DNA of 17,298 bases, taken from positions 1-17,298 of the forward strand of contig JABWAJ010000044.1 of assembly GCA_013361075.1 (NCBI GenBank), read 5' to 3'. A program made the translations under genes and the position numbers. Source of the DNA: Saprospiraceae bacterium (GTDB lineage: Bacteria > Bacteroidota > Bacteroidia > Chitinophagales > Saprospiraceae). The notes beneath the pieces were generated by a model. The model saw only the letters and a program-made list of their open reading frames with translations. It made no database searches and had not been told where the DNA came from. Shown piece by piece: positions 1-7,786 of this stretch; positions within the stretch are counted from its first letter, which is position 1, and every line of letters starts with the position of its first letter.

Positions 1-411
1 AAATACGTCAAGAAGGAACTCAGACACTATCTCTTCGAGACGCAAATAGAGACCTGGTATCAGAACAAGCTCGACGAGGTCAAGCTGGGGAATCTTGCAG
101 GTAGCTACGTACGAGGCCTGAGAAGGTACCGGGAGTATTACCTCAAGTATTTCAAAGGGAAGGATATCCGTGAGATAAGAACTTTTCACATTGACGAGTT
201 CTACAGAAAACTTCCAGACTATTTTGAAGAAGTCCAGAGAGAACGCAAAAAAGCGGCCCAAAGGGACAAACGCAAGATTGTCGAGAAAAGCTCATGGAGC
301 CTGAAGTACATCAAGAATGTCATGGGCGCCCTGGAGAATTTCTTCGCCACCCTCCTGGAGCTTGAGCGCATAGAGAAAATGCCTGGTTTCCCGGAGAGTA
401 TACCTACGTAA
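1..411 (+). pseudogene. Integrase/tyrosine recombinase, N-terminal fragment (truncated at both ends)
   Basis: Frame 1 is open from the first base to a TAA at 409-411, giving about 136 residues with no start codon in the window. The sequence resembles the arm-binding and SAM-like core-binding region of phage/transposon integrases. It has a lysine/arginine-rich helix, then a segment around residues 60-75 (GKDIREIRTFHIDEFY) and a helix around residues 100-112 (SLKYIKNVMGALENFF), leading to 'FPE' where the catalytic domain would normally follow. None of the catalytic R...H-x-x-R...Y part is present, because the frame ends just there and unrelated coding sequence begins. By my count 7 of 13 arginine codons are AGA/AGG and AAG is as common as AAA, unlike the genes to its right. 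The family call is by pattern, not by search. It may be a mobile-element remnant or the foreign half of an assembly chimera. Confidence 0.6.
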
Positions 412-1292
412 ATAGCGGTTTCCTTGCAAAATACAACCCCGCCGGCGCCCCCGTTGCTGCTGTTTTAGACACCAATGTTTACCAACTCAACGACCTCACT
501 TTCAGTGCCGGGCATGTCTACGCCTGCGGCGAAAAAATACAGCCGTTTTTTATCATAGCCGGACCTACATATCCACAGGCGCGGTCTATAATTTACGTTT
601 CAAAATACAACGATAATTTGGAGTTGGTCTGGCAAAGGGCTTCAGACAACACCAATTGGTGGAACCGCACCTTAGACGTGCTCAAAGCGATTGACCACGA
701 CGACATGGGCAATGTTTATACCACAGGATACCTGCACGACAACGACTTGGTTTTCAATGGAGATACCATCGAAAATGTACAACAGGGCTTTTTTTATTAC
801 AGCCAGGTCTTTGTTTTGAAGTACGACGCCGAGGGCAACGAAATTTATGCCAGAACCTTCGGGGGCAACCTCAACGACGTTGGAACCTCCATTTTGGTGA
901 CAGGAAATGATGCGTTTTTCATTGGAGGCACTTATCAGTCTAACAGCTTTATAGTCAATGGGATTCAACTGCAAAACGTCGGTACGCTCGACAGTTTCAT
1001 TGTGCATGCCATTACCCCGGTTTATTTTCGGAAAACACTCGGAGTCCTGGCCAAATTTTCTGCCAATGTTTCCAGTGTGCCCCATACCAGTATACCCTCC
1101 TTCGTCTGTTATCCCAACCCCGCACAGTCGTTGGTTCATTTTTCAGACGAAATTTTCTATCAGGTGTTCGACCTCTATGGCCGGCAACTTCTCAATGGCC
1201 GGGGAAATTTTGTGAATATAGAAGCCTTGTCCCCCGGCACTTACCTCCTGATTGCCAATGAAAAACAGGTCATCCGTGTCTTAAAAAATTAA
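411..1292 (+). pseudogene. SBBP/beta-propeller-like T9SS-secreted protein, 5'-truncated
   Basis: The frame is open from about 366, but recognisable homology starts only near 411-417, at 'NSGFLAKYNPAG'. From there it aligns along its whole length with residues about 251-556 of the next gene (compare 'YAGFIAKYDASG'). Shared features are blades of the type 'D..GNVYTTGYLHD', the 'YYSQVFVLKYDAEGNE' segment (against 'YYPQVFVFKYSPDGEE') and a last blade before the tail. Residues near nt 1108-1289 form a T9SS type A sorting domain: a 'YPNPAQS' entry, a middle 'VFDLYGRQL' and an 'LSPGTYLL' strand before the C terminus. The signal peptide and first blades are missing, replaced by the integrase fragment. 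A TTG at 618 could in principle initiate, but homology upstream of it shows it is internal. If the junction is real the gene is dead or unexported. If it is an assembly artefact, the intact gene lies elsewhere. Confidence 0.72.
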
Positions 1293-1300
1293 AAAACGCC

Positions 1301-2971
1301 ATGAAAGTAATAAGCTCTTTTTTTGCAGGGTTTTGCCTGTTTGTACACGGGAATGCCTTTGGGCAAACCTGGCCCTGGGTCAACGCGCTGGGAACCGCCA
1401 ACAGCAATACGAAAGTGGAAACCCTCAAAAAATATAGTGAGACGGAATTGCTGGTTGCCGGGTCTTTTGCGGCTGCTACCCTGACTTTGGGCAACGAAAC
1501 CCTGGACAATGCCGGACAGGACGATGCCTTTGTAGCCGTTTGCAACGAAAATGGCAACTACGAATGGGCAACCAGGATTGGCGGCTCAGGCCGGGATTTT
1601 ATCACAGCCATTGCAGCCGACAACGCCGGCAACATTTATGTAGCCGGAGATTTTTACAGCCTTACGGTTGACATTGGCACGACTACCCTGTTCAATACCG
1701 GAGAATCGGACGGATTTGTGATCAAATACAATGCCGACCGCTCTATTGACTGGGTCAGATCCATCGGCACAGCTGAAGTTGAGCACATTACCGGATTGGT
1801 CGTAGACGGCACCGGAAACGTTTATGTATCAGGACATACCCTGGATAATTTCACGCTCACAGCCCTCCATACTTTTTTCACTAAAATAGACCCCAACAAC
1901 AACCTGCTATGGACGCGCAACGGGGTTGTTATTGGCGGTACCCTGGAAACGACGACGCTGGCCATCGACGAGGAAAACAACTTTTACCTCGCCGGGACCT
2001 TTTTCGGGACCGTTTCGTTTGATGGCAGCAACACCTTGGCCTGCGACACGAGTTATGCCGGATTTATTGCCAAATATGACGCATCAGGGGGATACCTTCA
2101 AGGCATTGCAACCAGTCAACTGCATAAAGTAACTGAACTGGCAGTTGATGGCGACTACCTTTACGCCTGTGGTGAATTGGTCAAGTATGAGTTTGGCTGG
2201 GGCTGGCCTTTGTCTTCTTCAGCGATTCATTTAGTCAAATACAACTCCAATCTGACCCCTGTGTGGCACAAAAGTGCAGGAGGCCAAACCCAGGGTCTGA
2301 GTCTCGACCTTGCCAAAAGCGTCAGTACCGACGACAATGGCAATATTTATGTGGCGGGCTCTTTTTTCAGCGATTCACTTTGGTTTGCCGGGCAGCCACT
2401 GCTTAATGTTTTTGGCATTAATTATTACTACCCACAGGTTTTTGTGTTCAAATACAGCCCTGACGGGGAAGAACTCGGAGGCAAATCAGCTGGCGGCGGC
2501 TTCTGGGATGAAGCTACTGCTGTACTTGCAACTTCCAGCAACCGGTTGTATATAGGCGGTGTGTTTGAATCCGACGAGATTACCTTCGGCAACCATACCC
2601 TGACAAACACCGGCATGGTAGACTCTATCTATGTTCACCAGCGGCCCGGCAGGTACGGCAGAAAAACCATCGGTTTTTTGGGGCGTTTCGACGGCCAGCT
2701 AACCAATATTCGCCCGGAAACGCCGGAGTCTTTTGCGCCGGTTTTTCCCAATCCTGCAAATGATTGCTTTTTCATCCCCCTGAAAAAAGAATCGGGCAAC
2801 ACTGCTACAATCAGCATTCTTGGCGCGGATGGCCGTGTGCTAAAACGCGGACAATACGACGCCATTGACCAACATATCCGGGTGGAAGCGGGAGATATGG
2901 CACCCGGTATTTATTTCATCAGCATTCAAATTGACGAATATGTGTCGGTGCAAAAACTGGTCAAAATATAG
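1301..2971 (+). CDS. SBBP/beta-propeller-like T9SS-secreted protein
   Basis: This 556-residue protein is predicted to be exported by Sec and then by T9SS. Residues 1-21 form a signal peptide (short basic start, hydrophobic core, 'NAFG' then Q22). About six blade-like repeats of the pattern 'D..GNIYVAGDF' follow, at residues near 107, 169, 223, 282, 344 and 411. This is typical of SBBP-type repeats, which fold as beta-propellers. Each repeat couples a short variable strand to an 'F.KY...G' segment. Residues about 477-556 are a T9SS type A sorting domain ('FPNPAND', 'ISILGADGRVL', 'APGIYFISI'). It has no visible catalytic motif, so a binding, adhesion or scaffold role is inferred. It starts 8 nt after its truncated paralogue and overlaps the CotH gene by 32 nt, so the three probably share a transcript. 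There is no clear Shine-Dalgarno, as is usual in Bacteroidota. Confidence 0.85.
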   Translation: MKVISSFFAGFCLFVHGNAFGQTWPWVNALGTANSNTKVETLKKYSETELLVAGSFAAATLTLGNETLDNAGQDDAFVAVCNENGNYEWATRIGGSGRDFITAIAADNAGNIYVAGDFYSLTVDIGTTTLFNTGESDGFVIKYNADRSIDWVRSIGTAEVEHITGLVVDGTGNVYVSGHTLDNFTLTALHTFFTKIDPNNNLLWTRNGVVIGGTLETTTLAIDEENNFYLAGTFFGTVSFDGSNTLACDTSYAGFIAKYDASGGYLQGIATSQLHKVTELAVDGDYLYACGELVKYEFGWGWPLSSSAIHLVKYNSNLTPVWHKSAGGQTQGLSLDLAKSVSTDDNGNIYVAGSFFSDSLWFAGQPLLNVFGINYYYPQVFVFKYSPDGEELGGKSAGGGFWDEATAVLATSSNRLYIGGVFESDEITFGNHTLTNTGMVDSIYVHQRPGRYGRKTIGFLGRFDGQLTNIRPETPESFAPVFPNPANDCFFIPLKKESGNTATISILGADGRVLKRGQYDAIDQHIRVEAGDMAPGIYFISIQIDEYVSVQKLVKI

Positions 2972-5900
2972 CGCAGTCCTGTTGCTTTTTTCCCTGTTTG
3001 CCCTGTCACCGATTTTTGGGCAACTGCGCATCAATGAGGTCCTTGCAGTGAATACCACTACTGCTCACGATCCTGATTTCGGGGATTTTGCAGATTTTAT
3101 CGAATTGTACAATGCCTCTGCAAATCCGGTTAACCTAAACAATTATACCCTGACCGATGATGAAAAAAATAAGGACAAATGGGTACTTCCTGAAATCATC
3201 TTACAACCCCAGCAATACCTGATTGTATGGGCCGACGACCACGACAAACATCCTGGGGATACCGCGTTCAGCATTTATAGAAATACCATCATAACTGTTG
3301 AAAGCCTCCATGCCAACTTCAAATTGAGCAGCGAAGGAGAATACCTCGGTTTGTTTAATCCACAGGAAGAATTGGTGCATGAAATGACATTTGGGGTGCA
3401 AAGCGACGACCTTTCCTACGGTCGCAATCCACAGAATCCAACCGAATGGGTATATTTCAGCGAACCTACTCCGGGAACATTGAATTCGGCTTATGGGGCA
3501 GCCACTTTGGTTTATGCAGACAACCCTGAATTTTCAATACCTGGCGGGTTTTACGCGACTGCGCAACCACTGCAAATAACGACAACCCAGCCCGGAGCGG
3601 AAATACGCTTTACTTTCGATGGCTCTGCACCGACCCGAAATTCACCTCTTTTTCCCGGCAGCTTCAACCTCAACCGCAACTACGCCATCAAGGCCAGGGC
3701 CTACGAGGCAGGAAAACTACCGGGCGAAGTGGTTACACATTCCTATTTTATTGGGGAAAACATCAACCTGCCCGTAATTTCCATTGCAACCAATGGCACC
3801 AACCTTTTTGGGTTCGATTTTGGCATCCTGCAAAACGCCATTAAAGACAGGGAAGTCCCGGCGACGATTGAATATTTTGAACCCACCGGCGAGCGCGCTT
3901 TCCAGGCCGGGGTTGGGTTGCAAATTTTTGGCACTACCATTTACAATTTGCCGCAAAGGCCTATTTCCGTTAGGTTTAAACCCAAATATGGTGATGACGT
4001 GCTCCGGTATCAACTGTTTGAAGACAAACCCATTTCCACTTTTTCGTCCTTTTTGCTGCGCAACGGAGGAAACGATTACAACCTCGCCTATTTCCGGGAT
4101 GGCCTTGGAGTGGGCCTGATAAAAAACAAAATGGACCTCGACCATCAGGCATACAAACCATGTGTGGTTTTTGTCAATGGAGAATACCACGGCATTTATG
4201 AGATCAGGGAGCGTTTGGACGAGCAATACATCGCAGCCAACCACCGCATCAACGCCGCTAACCTCGATTATTTAGAAGACAGCCTTCAGGTGGTAACAGG
4301 AGATCCCCACGATTTCACCAGCTTGCAACAATACATCAGCAGCCACGATTTAGAAGATACCGCTCATTATGCTTACGTCGCCTCTAAAGTAGACGTGAAC
4401 GAGTTCATCAATTATGCCATACACCGGGTTTTTATTGGCTACAGCATTGCGGAATACAACAATCGGTATTGGCGCAACCGGGATACGAAAAGCCCCTGGC
4501 GCTGGATCATTGCAGACATGGAACATGCTTTCGGGCAACTAAGCGGGGACAATTACCAGGACAATACCCTCGGCAAGCTTGCGGGACACACTGGCAACCT
4601 GCCTGCCTGGTCTACTTTTTTACTCAACAACCTGCTTAGAAATACTACATTCCGGGATGAATTCATGCAGCGATTTGCAGCCTATCTGAACACCATTTAC
4701 CAACCATCGGCGACACTCCCGGTGGTAGACAGCCTGAAAACCCTGCTTGAATTGCAGATGCCACGCCACATTGCCCGTTGGAATTCGCCAATTTCTATGG
4801 CTGTGTGGCAAGGCAACGTCAATTTCATCAAAACTTTTTTGCAAAACCGCCCAAATTACCTCCGGCAACACCTGACCGCCGAACTAAATCGCCCCGACAG
4901 TGCCCTGATCACTATGCGTATTGCCGGCAATGGGAAAGTGCAACTCAGCGGGGTTTTGTTTGCCGATACCCTGATGCAGGGGCCTTTTTTTAAAGGTGCT
5001 GGCATTTCACTGATGGCTATTCCCGAACCAGGGCATCGCTTCGTGGAATGGCAGGGACTAAACAGCGTGTCCCGGGAAACGACGCTGCTGCCAACAGGCG
5101 ACACAGCTTTTGTTGCAGTGTTTGAACCGGTCGGCATCAGCATCATACCTCCGTTGATTGAAACAGATACCACATTGAGCGCTTCTCTTTCCCCCTGGTA
5201 CGGGCTTCATGACATTGTGGTGAAACCAGGTGCCCGGCTAACCGTTGAAGCTGGTGTGGAGATCAGAATGACCGATCAGGTATCCATAACAGTAGAAGGA
5301 GGGTTGCGTTTAGAAGGTACAGCCGCACAGGAAATCGTTGTTCGCCCGGACCCGGAACCGGCAGCCCGAAAGCCATTTTTTAACCCAACGGGGCTTTGGG
5401 GATCCATCATTGCCATGCAGGCCAGCGACTCCATTCTGGTTCGCTATGCCAACATTACCGGGGGCAGTACCGGCACCAACCGCGACCTTCATTTCGCTAC
5501 CATTTCGGCTTATGACAGCCCCGTTCGCATCGAGCACACCAAAATTTCGGGAGGCGGGCAACCGTTTTATGCAAAAGGAGGCAGCGTCTATATCGGTTAT
5601 TCCAATTTCCATACCTTCAATGCCTGCAACGGTTTCATCAGCCTCTATCAGATGACCGGACCAGTAGTAGCCTACTGCACGTTTCAGGGGAACCGCGCTC
5701 CTGATACGGACGCGATAGACCTGAAAGGCATCAGCAATGGCTTGATTCAGCACAACCACATTTATGGCTTTTTGGGCAGCAATTGTGATGGCATTGACCT
5801 GGGTATCTACGCGATCAACAACCGGATAGAATACAACCGCATCCACGATTGCACCGACAAAGGCATTTCGATCGGTTCGCAGTCTGATGCCCTGATTTTT

Positions 5901-7511
5901 CGCAATGTGATTTACGACTGCGACATGGGGGTGGCAGTCAAGGACAGCCTGGCAACAGCTTATCTTGATCAGAATACGTTTTATGGAAACAATCATGCAG
6001 TAGCCTGTTATGAAAAAAGCACTCTGCGGGGTGGTGGCACGGCTTATGTCAAAAACACCATCATGACGGCCTCTGTTACCGCTTCAGTTTTGGTGGATGC
6101 CACCTCTTTGGTAGAAGTGAGCTATTCGCTTTCTGACCGCGAAGTACTTTCCGGCGCCGGCAATCTTCACACCGATCCGACATTGGTGCACCCTACAACA
6201 GGTAATTTTGAGTTGCAAAGTGCTTCGCCTTGTATCAATTCCGGAGACCCGTTTTCTCCCAACGATCCGGACGGCAGCCGTGCCGACATGGGCGCTTACT
6301 ACACCCACACCGGATCTTATGGTTTGACGATACACGTGAATGAGCTGGCTTACCACCCGCCGGCCAACCGGCCAACCGGCGACTGGGTAGAATTGCACAA
6401 CCGCAGCAGCGAAGCGGTTGATCTGAGCGAATGGACAATTGCGCATGGCAGCCATGACTTTGTTTTTCCGTTGAATACCACTCTAACAGCGGGAGATTAT
6501 CTCGTTCTTTGTGAAGATACGGTGCTGTTTAAAACCCAGCATCCCGACGTGACCAACTACCTTGGAAACCTGCATTTTGAACTGAGCAATAAAGCCGGGA
6601 AAGTTGCCCTGTATGATGCCGCTGGCAATCTGATTCACAGCATCCGTTATGCCGATTTCCAACCCTGGCCGCCATTGGCAGACGGGCTTGGCGCAACGGT
6701 GGAATTGGACCAGCTAAAAGAGGGCAATCAAGTGCTTGATTGGCGGGAAAGCTATGTTCTTTTGGGCACGCCAGGTGGCCCAAACAGCCTTCGGCCTGAT
6801 CGTTCTGGCCTTTACATCAACGAGTTGATGGCTTCCAATACCGAAACACTAGCTGATGAATACGGGGAGTTCGATGATTGGTTTGAGCTGTACAATGCCA
6901 CGACCGATTCCCTCGACATTGGCGGTTTGTATTTTACGGATAACTTCGATTTGCCCACTAAATGGCAGGTCCCACTGCATAGCCCCGAACAAACGACACT
7001 TCCACCGGGTGGCTACCTGCTGCTTTGGGCCGACGAACAAAGCGGACAAGGCTTGCTACATGCTGAGTTCAAATTGGGCGCTTCGGGCGAAGAACTGGGT
7101 ATTTTCCAAAGGGTAGCCAGCGGGTACGAAATGATAGAAAACCTCGCATTCGGTCCGCAGAATGAAGATGTAGCCTGGGGCAGGTACCCCGATGGCGGCC
7201 CGGAAACGGCATTTTTATTCCCGACTCCTGGTGCGGGTAATATCTTAACCCAGCTATCTGAAAAAAATACAGCGCGACTGCTGTTGTACCCAAATCCGTT
7301 TAAAGACCATTTTATTGTACCCCTTGAAAATTTGGCCAAGCCTTGTCGGGTGACGGTAATGAATGTACTCGGTCAAGCCTTGTGGGCATCCGGTTCGGTA
7401 TGGGAAAATCAGGTGGTTTTTGAACGCAGGCAATTGGTGGGGGGGCTTTTTATTGTGGAGGTCATTGATGCATTTGGGCGGCGATATTTAGGGAAAGTTG
7501 TGGGGAGGTAA
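2940..7511 (+). CDS. Multidomain secreted protein: lamin-tail domains, CotH-type kinase, beta-helix, T9SS tail
   Basis: I place the start at ATG 2940, not at the upstream in-frame ATG 2865, because 2940 gives a proper signal peptide: residues 1-27 with core 'AVLLLFSLFAL' and 'IFG' before Q28. The product is 1,523 residues. Domains in order: lamin-tail domain (LTD) 29-185; chitobiase/FN3-like module about 200-273 ('AEIRFTFDGSAPT'); CotH kinase-like domain about 300-630 with 'GIYEIRERLDEQY' at 418-430 and 'WRWIIADMEHAFG' carrying D526 and E528; an InlB-repeat-like module about 660-730; a right-handed beta-helix about 740-1100; a second LTD about 1128-1282; a third LTD about 1291-1435; and a T9SS sorting domain about 1444-1523 ('YPNPFKD', 'VMNVLGQAL'). 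CotH proteins are atypical kinases that phosphorylate spore-coat or secreted proteins. Activity here is inferred, and the metal-binding motif reads D-M-E where related kinases have D-x-D. It overlaps the preceding gene by 32 nt, suggesting translational coupling. Confidence 0.88.
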   Translation: MCRCKNWSKYSAVLLLFSLFALSPIFGQLRINEVLAVNTTTAHDPDFGDFADFIELYNASANPVNLNNYTLTDDEKNKDKWVLPEIILQPQQYLIVWADDHDKHPGDTAFSIYRNTIITVESLHANFKLSSEGEYLGLFNPQEELVHEMTFGVQSDDLSYGRNPQNPTEWVYFSEPTPGTLNSAYGAATLVYADNPEFSIPGGFYATAQPLQITTTQPGAEIRFTFDGSAPTRNSPLFPGSFNLNRNYAIKARAYEAGKLPGEVVTHSYFIGENINLPVISIATNGTNLFGFDFGILQNAIKDREVPATIEYFEPTGERAFQAGVGLQIFGTTIYNLPQRPISVRFKPKYGDDVLRYQLFEDKPISTFSSFLLRNGGNDYNLAYFRDGLGVGLIKNKMDLDHQAYKPCVVFVNGEYHGIYEIRERLDEQYIAANHRINAANLDYLEDSLQVVTGDPHDFTSLQQYISSHDLEDTAHYAYVASKVDVNEFINYAIHRVFIGYSIAEYNNRYWRNRDTKSPWRWIIADMEHAFGQLSGDNYQDNTLGKLAGHTGNLPAWSTFLLNNLLRNTTFRDEFMQRFAAYLNTIYQPSATLPVVDSLKTLLELQMPRHIARWNSPISMAVWQGNVNFIKTFLQNRPNYLRQHLTAELNRPDSALITMRIAGNGKVQLSGVLFADTLMQGPFFKGAGISLMAIPEPGHRFVEWQGLNSVSRETTLLPTGDTAFVAVFEPVGISIIPPLIETDTTLSASLSPWYGLHDIVVKPGARLTVEAGVEIRMTDQVSITVEGGLRLEGTAAQEIVVRPDPEPAARKPFFNPTGLWGSIIAMQASDSILVRYANITGGSTGTNRDLHFATISAYDSPVRIEHTKISGGGQPFYAKGGSVYIGYSNFHTFNACNGFISLYQMTGPVVAYCTFQGNRAPDTDAIDLKGISNGLIQHNHIYGFLGSNCDGIDLGIYAINNRIEYNRIHDCTDKGISIGSQSDALIFRNVIYDCDMGVAVKDSLATAYLDQNTFYGNNHAVACYEKSTLRGGGTAYVKNTIMTASVTASVLVDATSLVEVSYSLSDREVLSGAGNLHTDPTLVHPTTGNFELQSASPCINSGDPFSPNDPDGSRADMGAYYTHTGSYGLTIHVNELAYHPPANRPTGDWVELHNRSSEAVDLSEWTIAHGSHDFVFPLNTTLTAGDYLVLCEDTVLFKTQHPDVTNYLGNLHFELSNKAGKVALYDAAGNLIHSIRYADFQPWPPLADGLGATVELDQLKEGNQVLDWRESYVLLGTPGGPNSLRPDRSGLYINELMASNTETLADEYGEFDDWFELYNATTDSLDIGGLYFTDNFDLPTKWQVPLHSPEQTTLPPGGYLLLWADEQSGQGLLHAEFKLGASGEELGIFQRVASGYEMIENLAFGPQNEDVAWGRYPDGGPETAFLFPTPGAGNILTQLSEKNTARLLLYPNPFKDHFIVPLENLAKPCRVTVMNVLGQALWASGSVWENQVVFERRQLVGGLFIVEVIDAFGRRYLGKVVGR

Positions 7512-7549
7512 TCGTTCAAATATACCTGCCGTTAAAGTTCCTGTTTTAC

Positions 7550-7575
7550 CTTATGTGTTTCCAGCACACCATAAG
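7550..7575. terminator. Imperfect hairpin, possible bidirectional terminator
   Basis: CTTATGTGT at 7550-7558 pairs with ACACCATAAG at 7566-7575 (one bulged base), leaving a 7-nt loop. It lies 38 nt after the CotH-gene stop, where a terminator is expected for two converging transcripts. It lacks a T-run on either strand, so intrinsic termination is uncertain. Confidence 0.35.
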
Positions 7576-7582
7576 AAATTGC

Positions 7583-7711
7583 TCATTCCTTTTGGTGAGC
7601 TTCATATTGCGCTTTTGCATTTGCGTCCATGTTATCATAGTTTAAGAGTTTGGCAATTATCGTAGTTAGCTTTTTACCGCAGCAACTTTTTGATGGCTCA
7701 GTCAAAACTAA
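7583..7711 (-). pseudogene. Possible gene remnant, about 42 codons, downstream of the nuclease gene
   Basis: On the minus strand an open stretch runs from just after a stop (TCA at 7712-7714 on the plus strand) to a stop at 7583-7585. It reads '...KKLTTIIAKLLNYDN' then 'MDANAKAQYEAHQKE'. The composition looks like a real charged helix rather than random translation, but there is no start codon except the internal ATG at 7628-7630, which would leave only 15 residues. It vaguely recalls the C-terminal helices of Rpn/PD-(D/E)XK-family transposase-like proteins, which often leave such debris, but this is a weak resemblance. Chance openness over 43 codons is quite possible. Confidence 0.25.
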
Positions 7712-7718
7712 TCAAAGG

Positions 7719-7749
7719 GCGTGATTTCATCCGCTGCAAGTAATCACGC
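7719..7749. terminator. Perfect 8-bp hairpin near the 3' end of the nuclease gene
   Basis: GCGTGATT at 7719-7726 is exactly complementary to AATCACGC at 7742-7749, with a 15-nt loop. It lies 38 nt beyond the stop of the minus-strand nuclease gene. No T-tract follows on the minus strand, so it could be a factor-dependent terminator, a 3'-end-stabilising stem or a small dispersed repeat unit. Confidence 0.3.
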
Positions 7750-7786
7750 AGATGACTGGACAATGGAATAAGTTACCTAACCTCCC

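Larger units (their letters stand above)
7512..7786. other. Convergent intergenic region, 275 nt
   Basis: This lies between the stop of the CotH gene and the stop of the minus-strand nuclease. It contains two inverted repeats and a minus-strand open stretch described separately. I see no tRNA-like fold, CRISPR-like repeat or promoter that I would defend. It is the longest stretch here without a confident gene. Confidence 0.7.

Noticed and set aside
2865..2939. Longer N terminus of the CotH gene from ATG 2865
   Set aside because: It would place 25 hydrophilic residues before the signal peptide and increase the overlap with the upstream gene to 107 nt; ATG 2940 gives a normal signal peptide.
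5310..5996. Minus-strand open frame of 228 codons
   Set aside because: It lies fully antisense to the beta-helix region of the CotH gene, whose plus-strand protein has clear domains; the antisense product has no recognisable motif.
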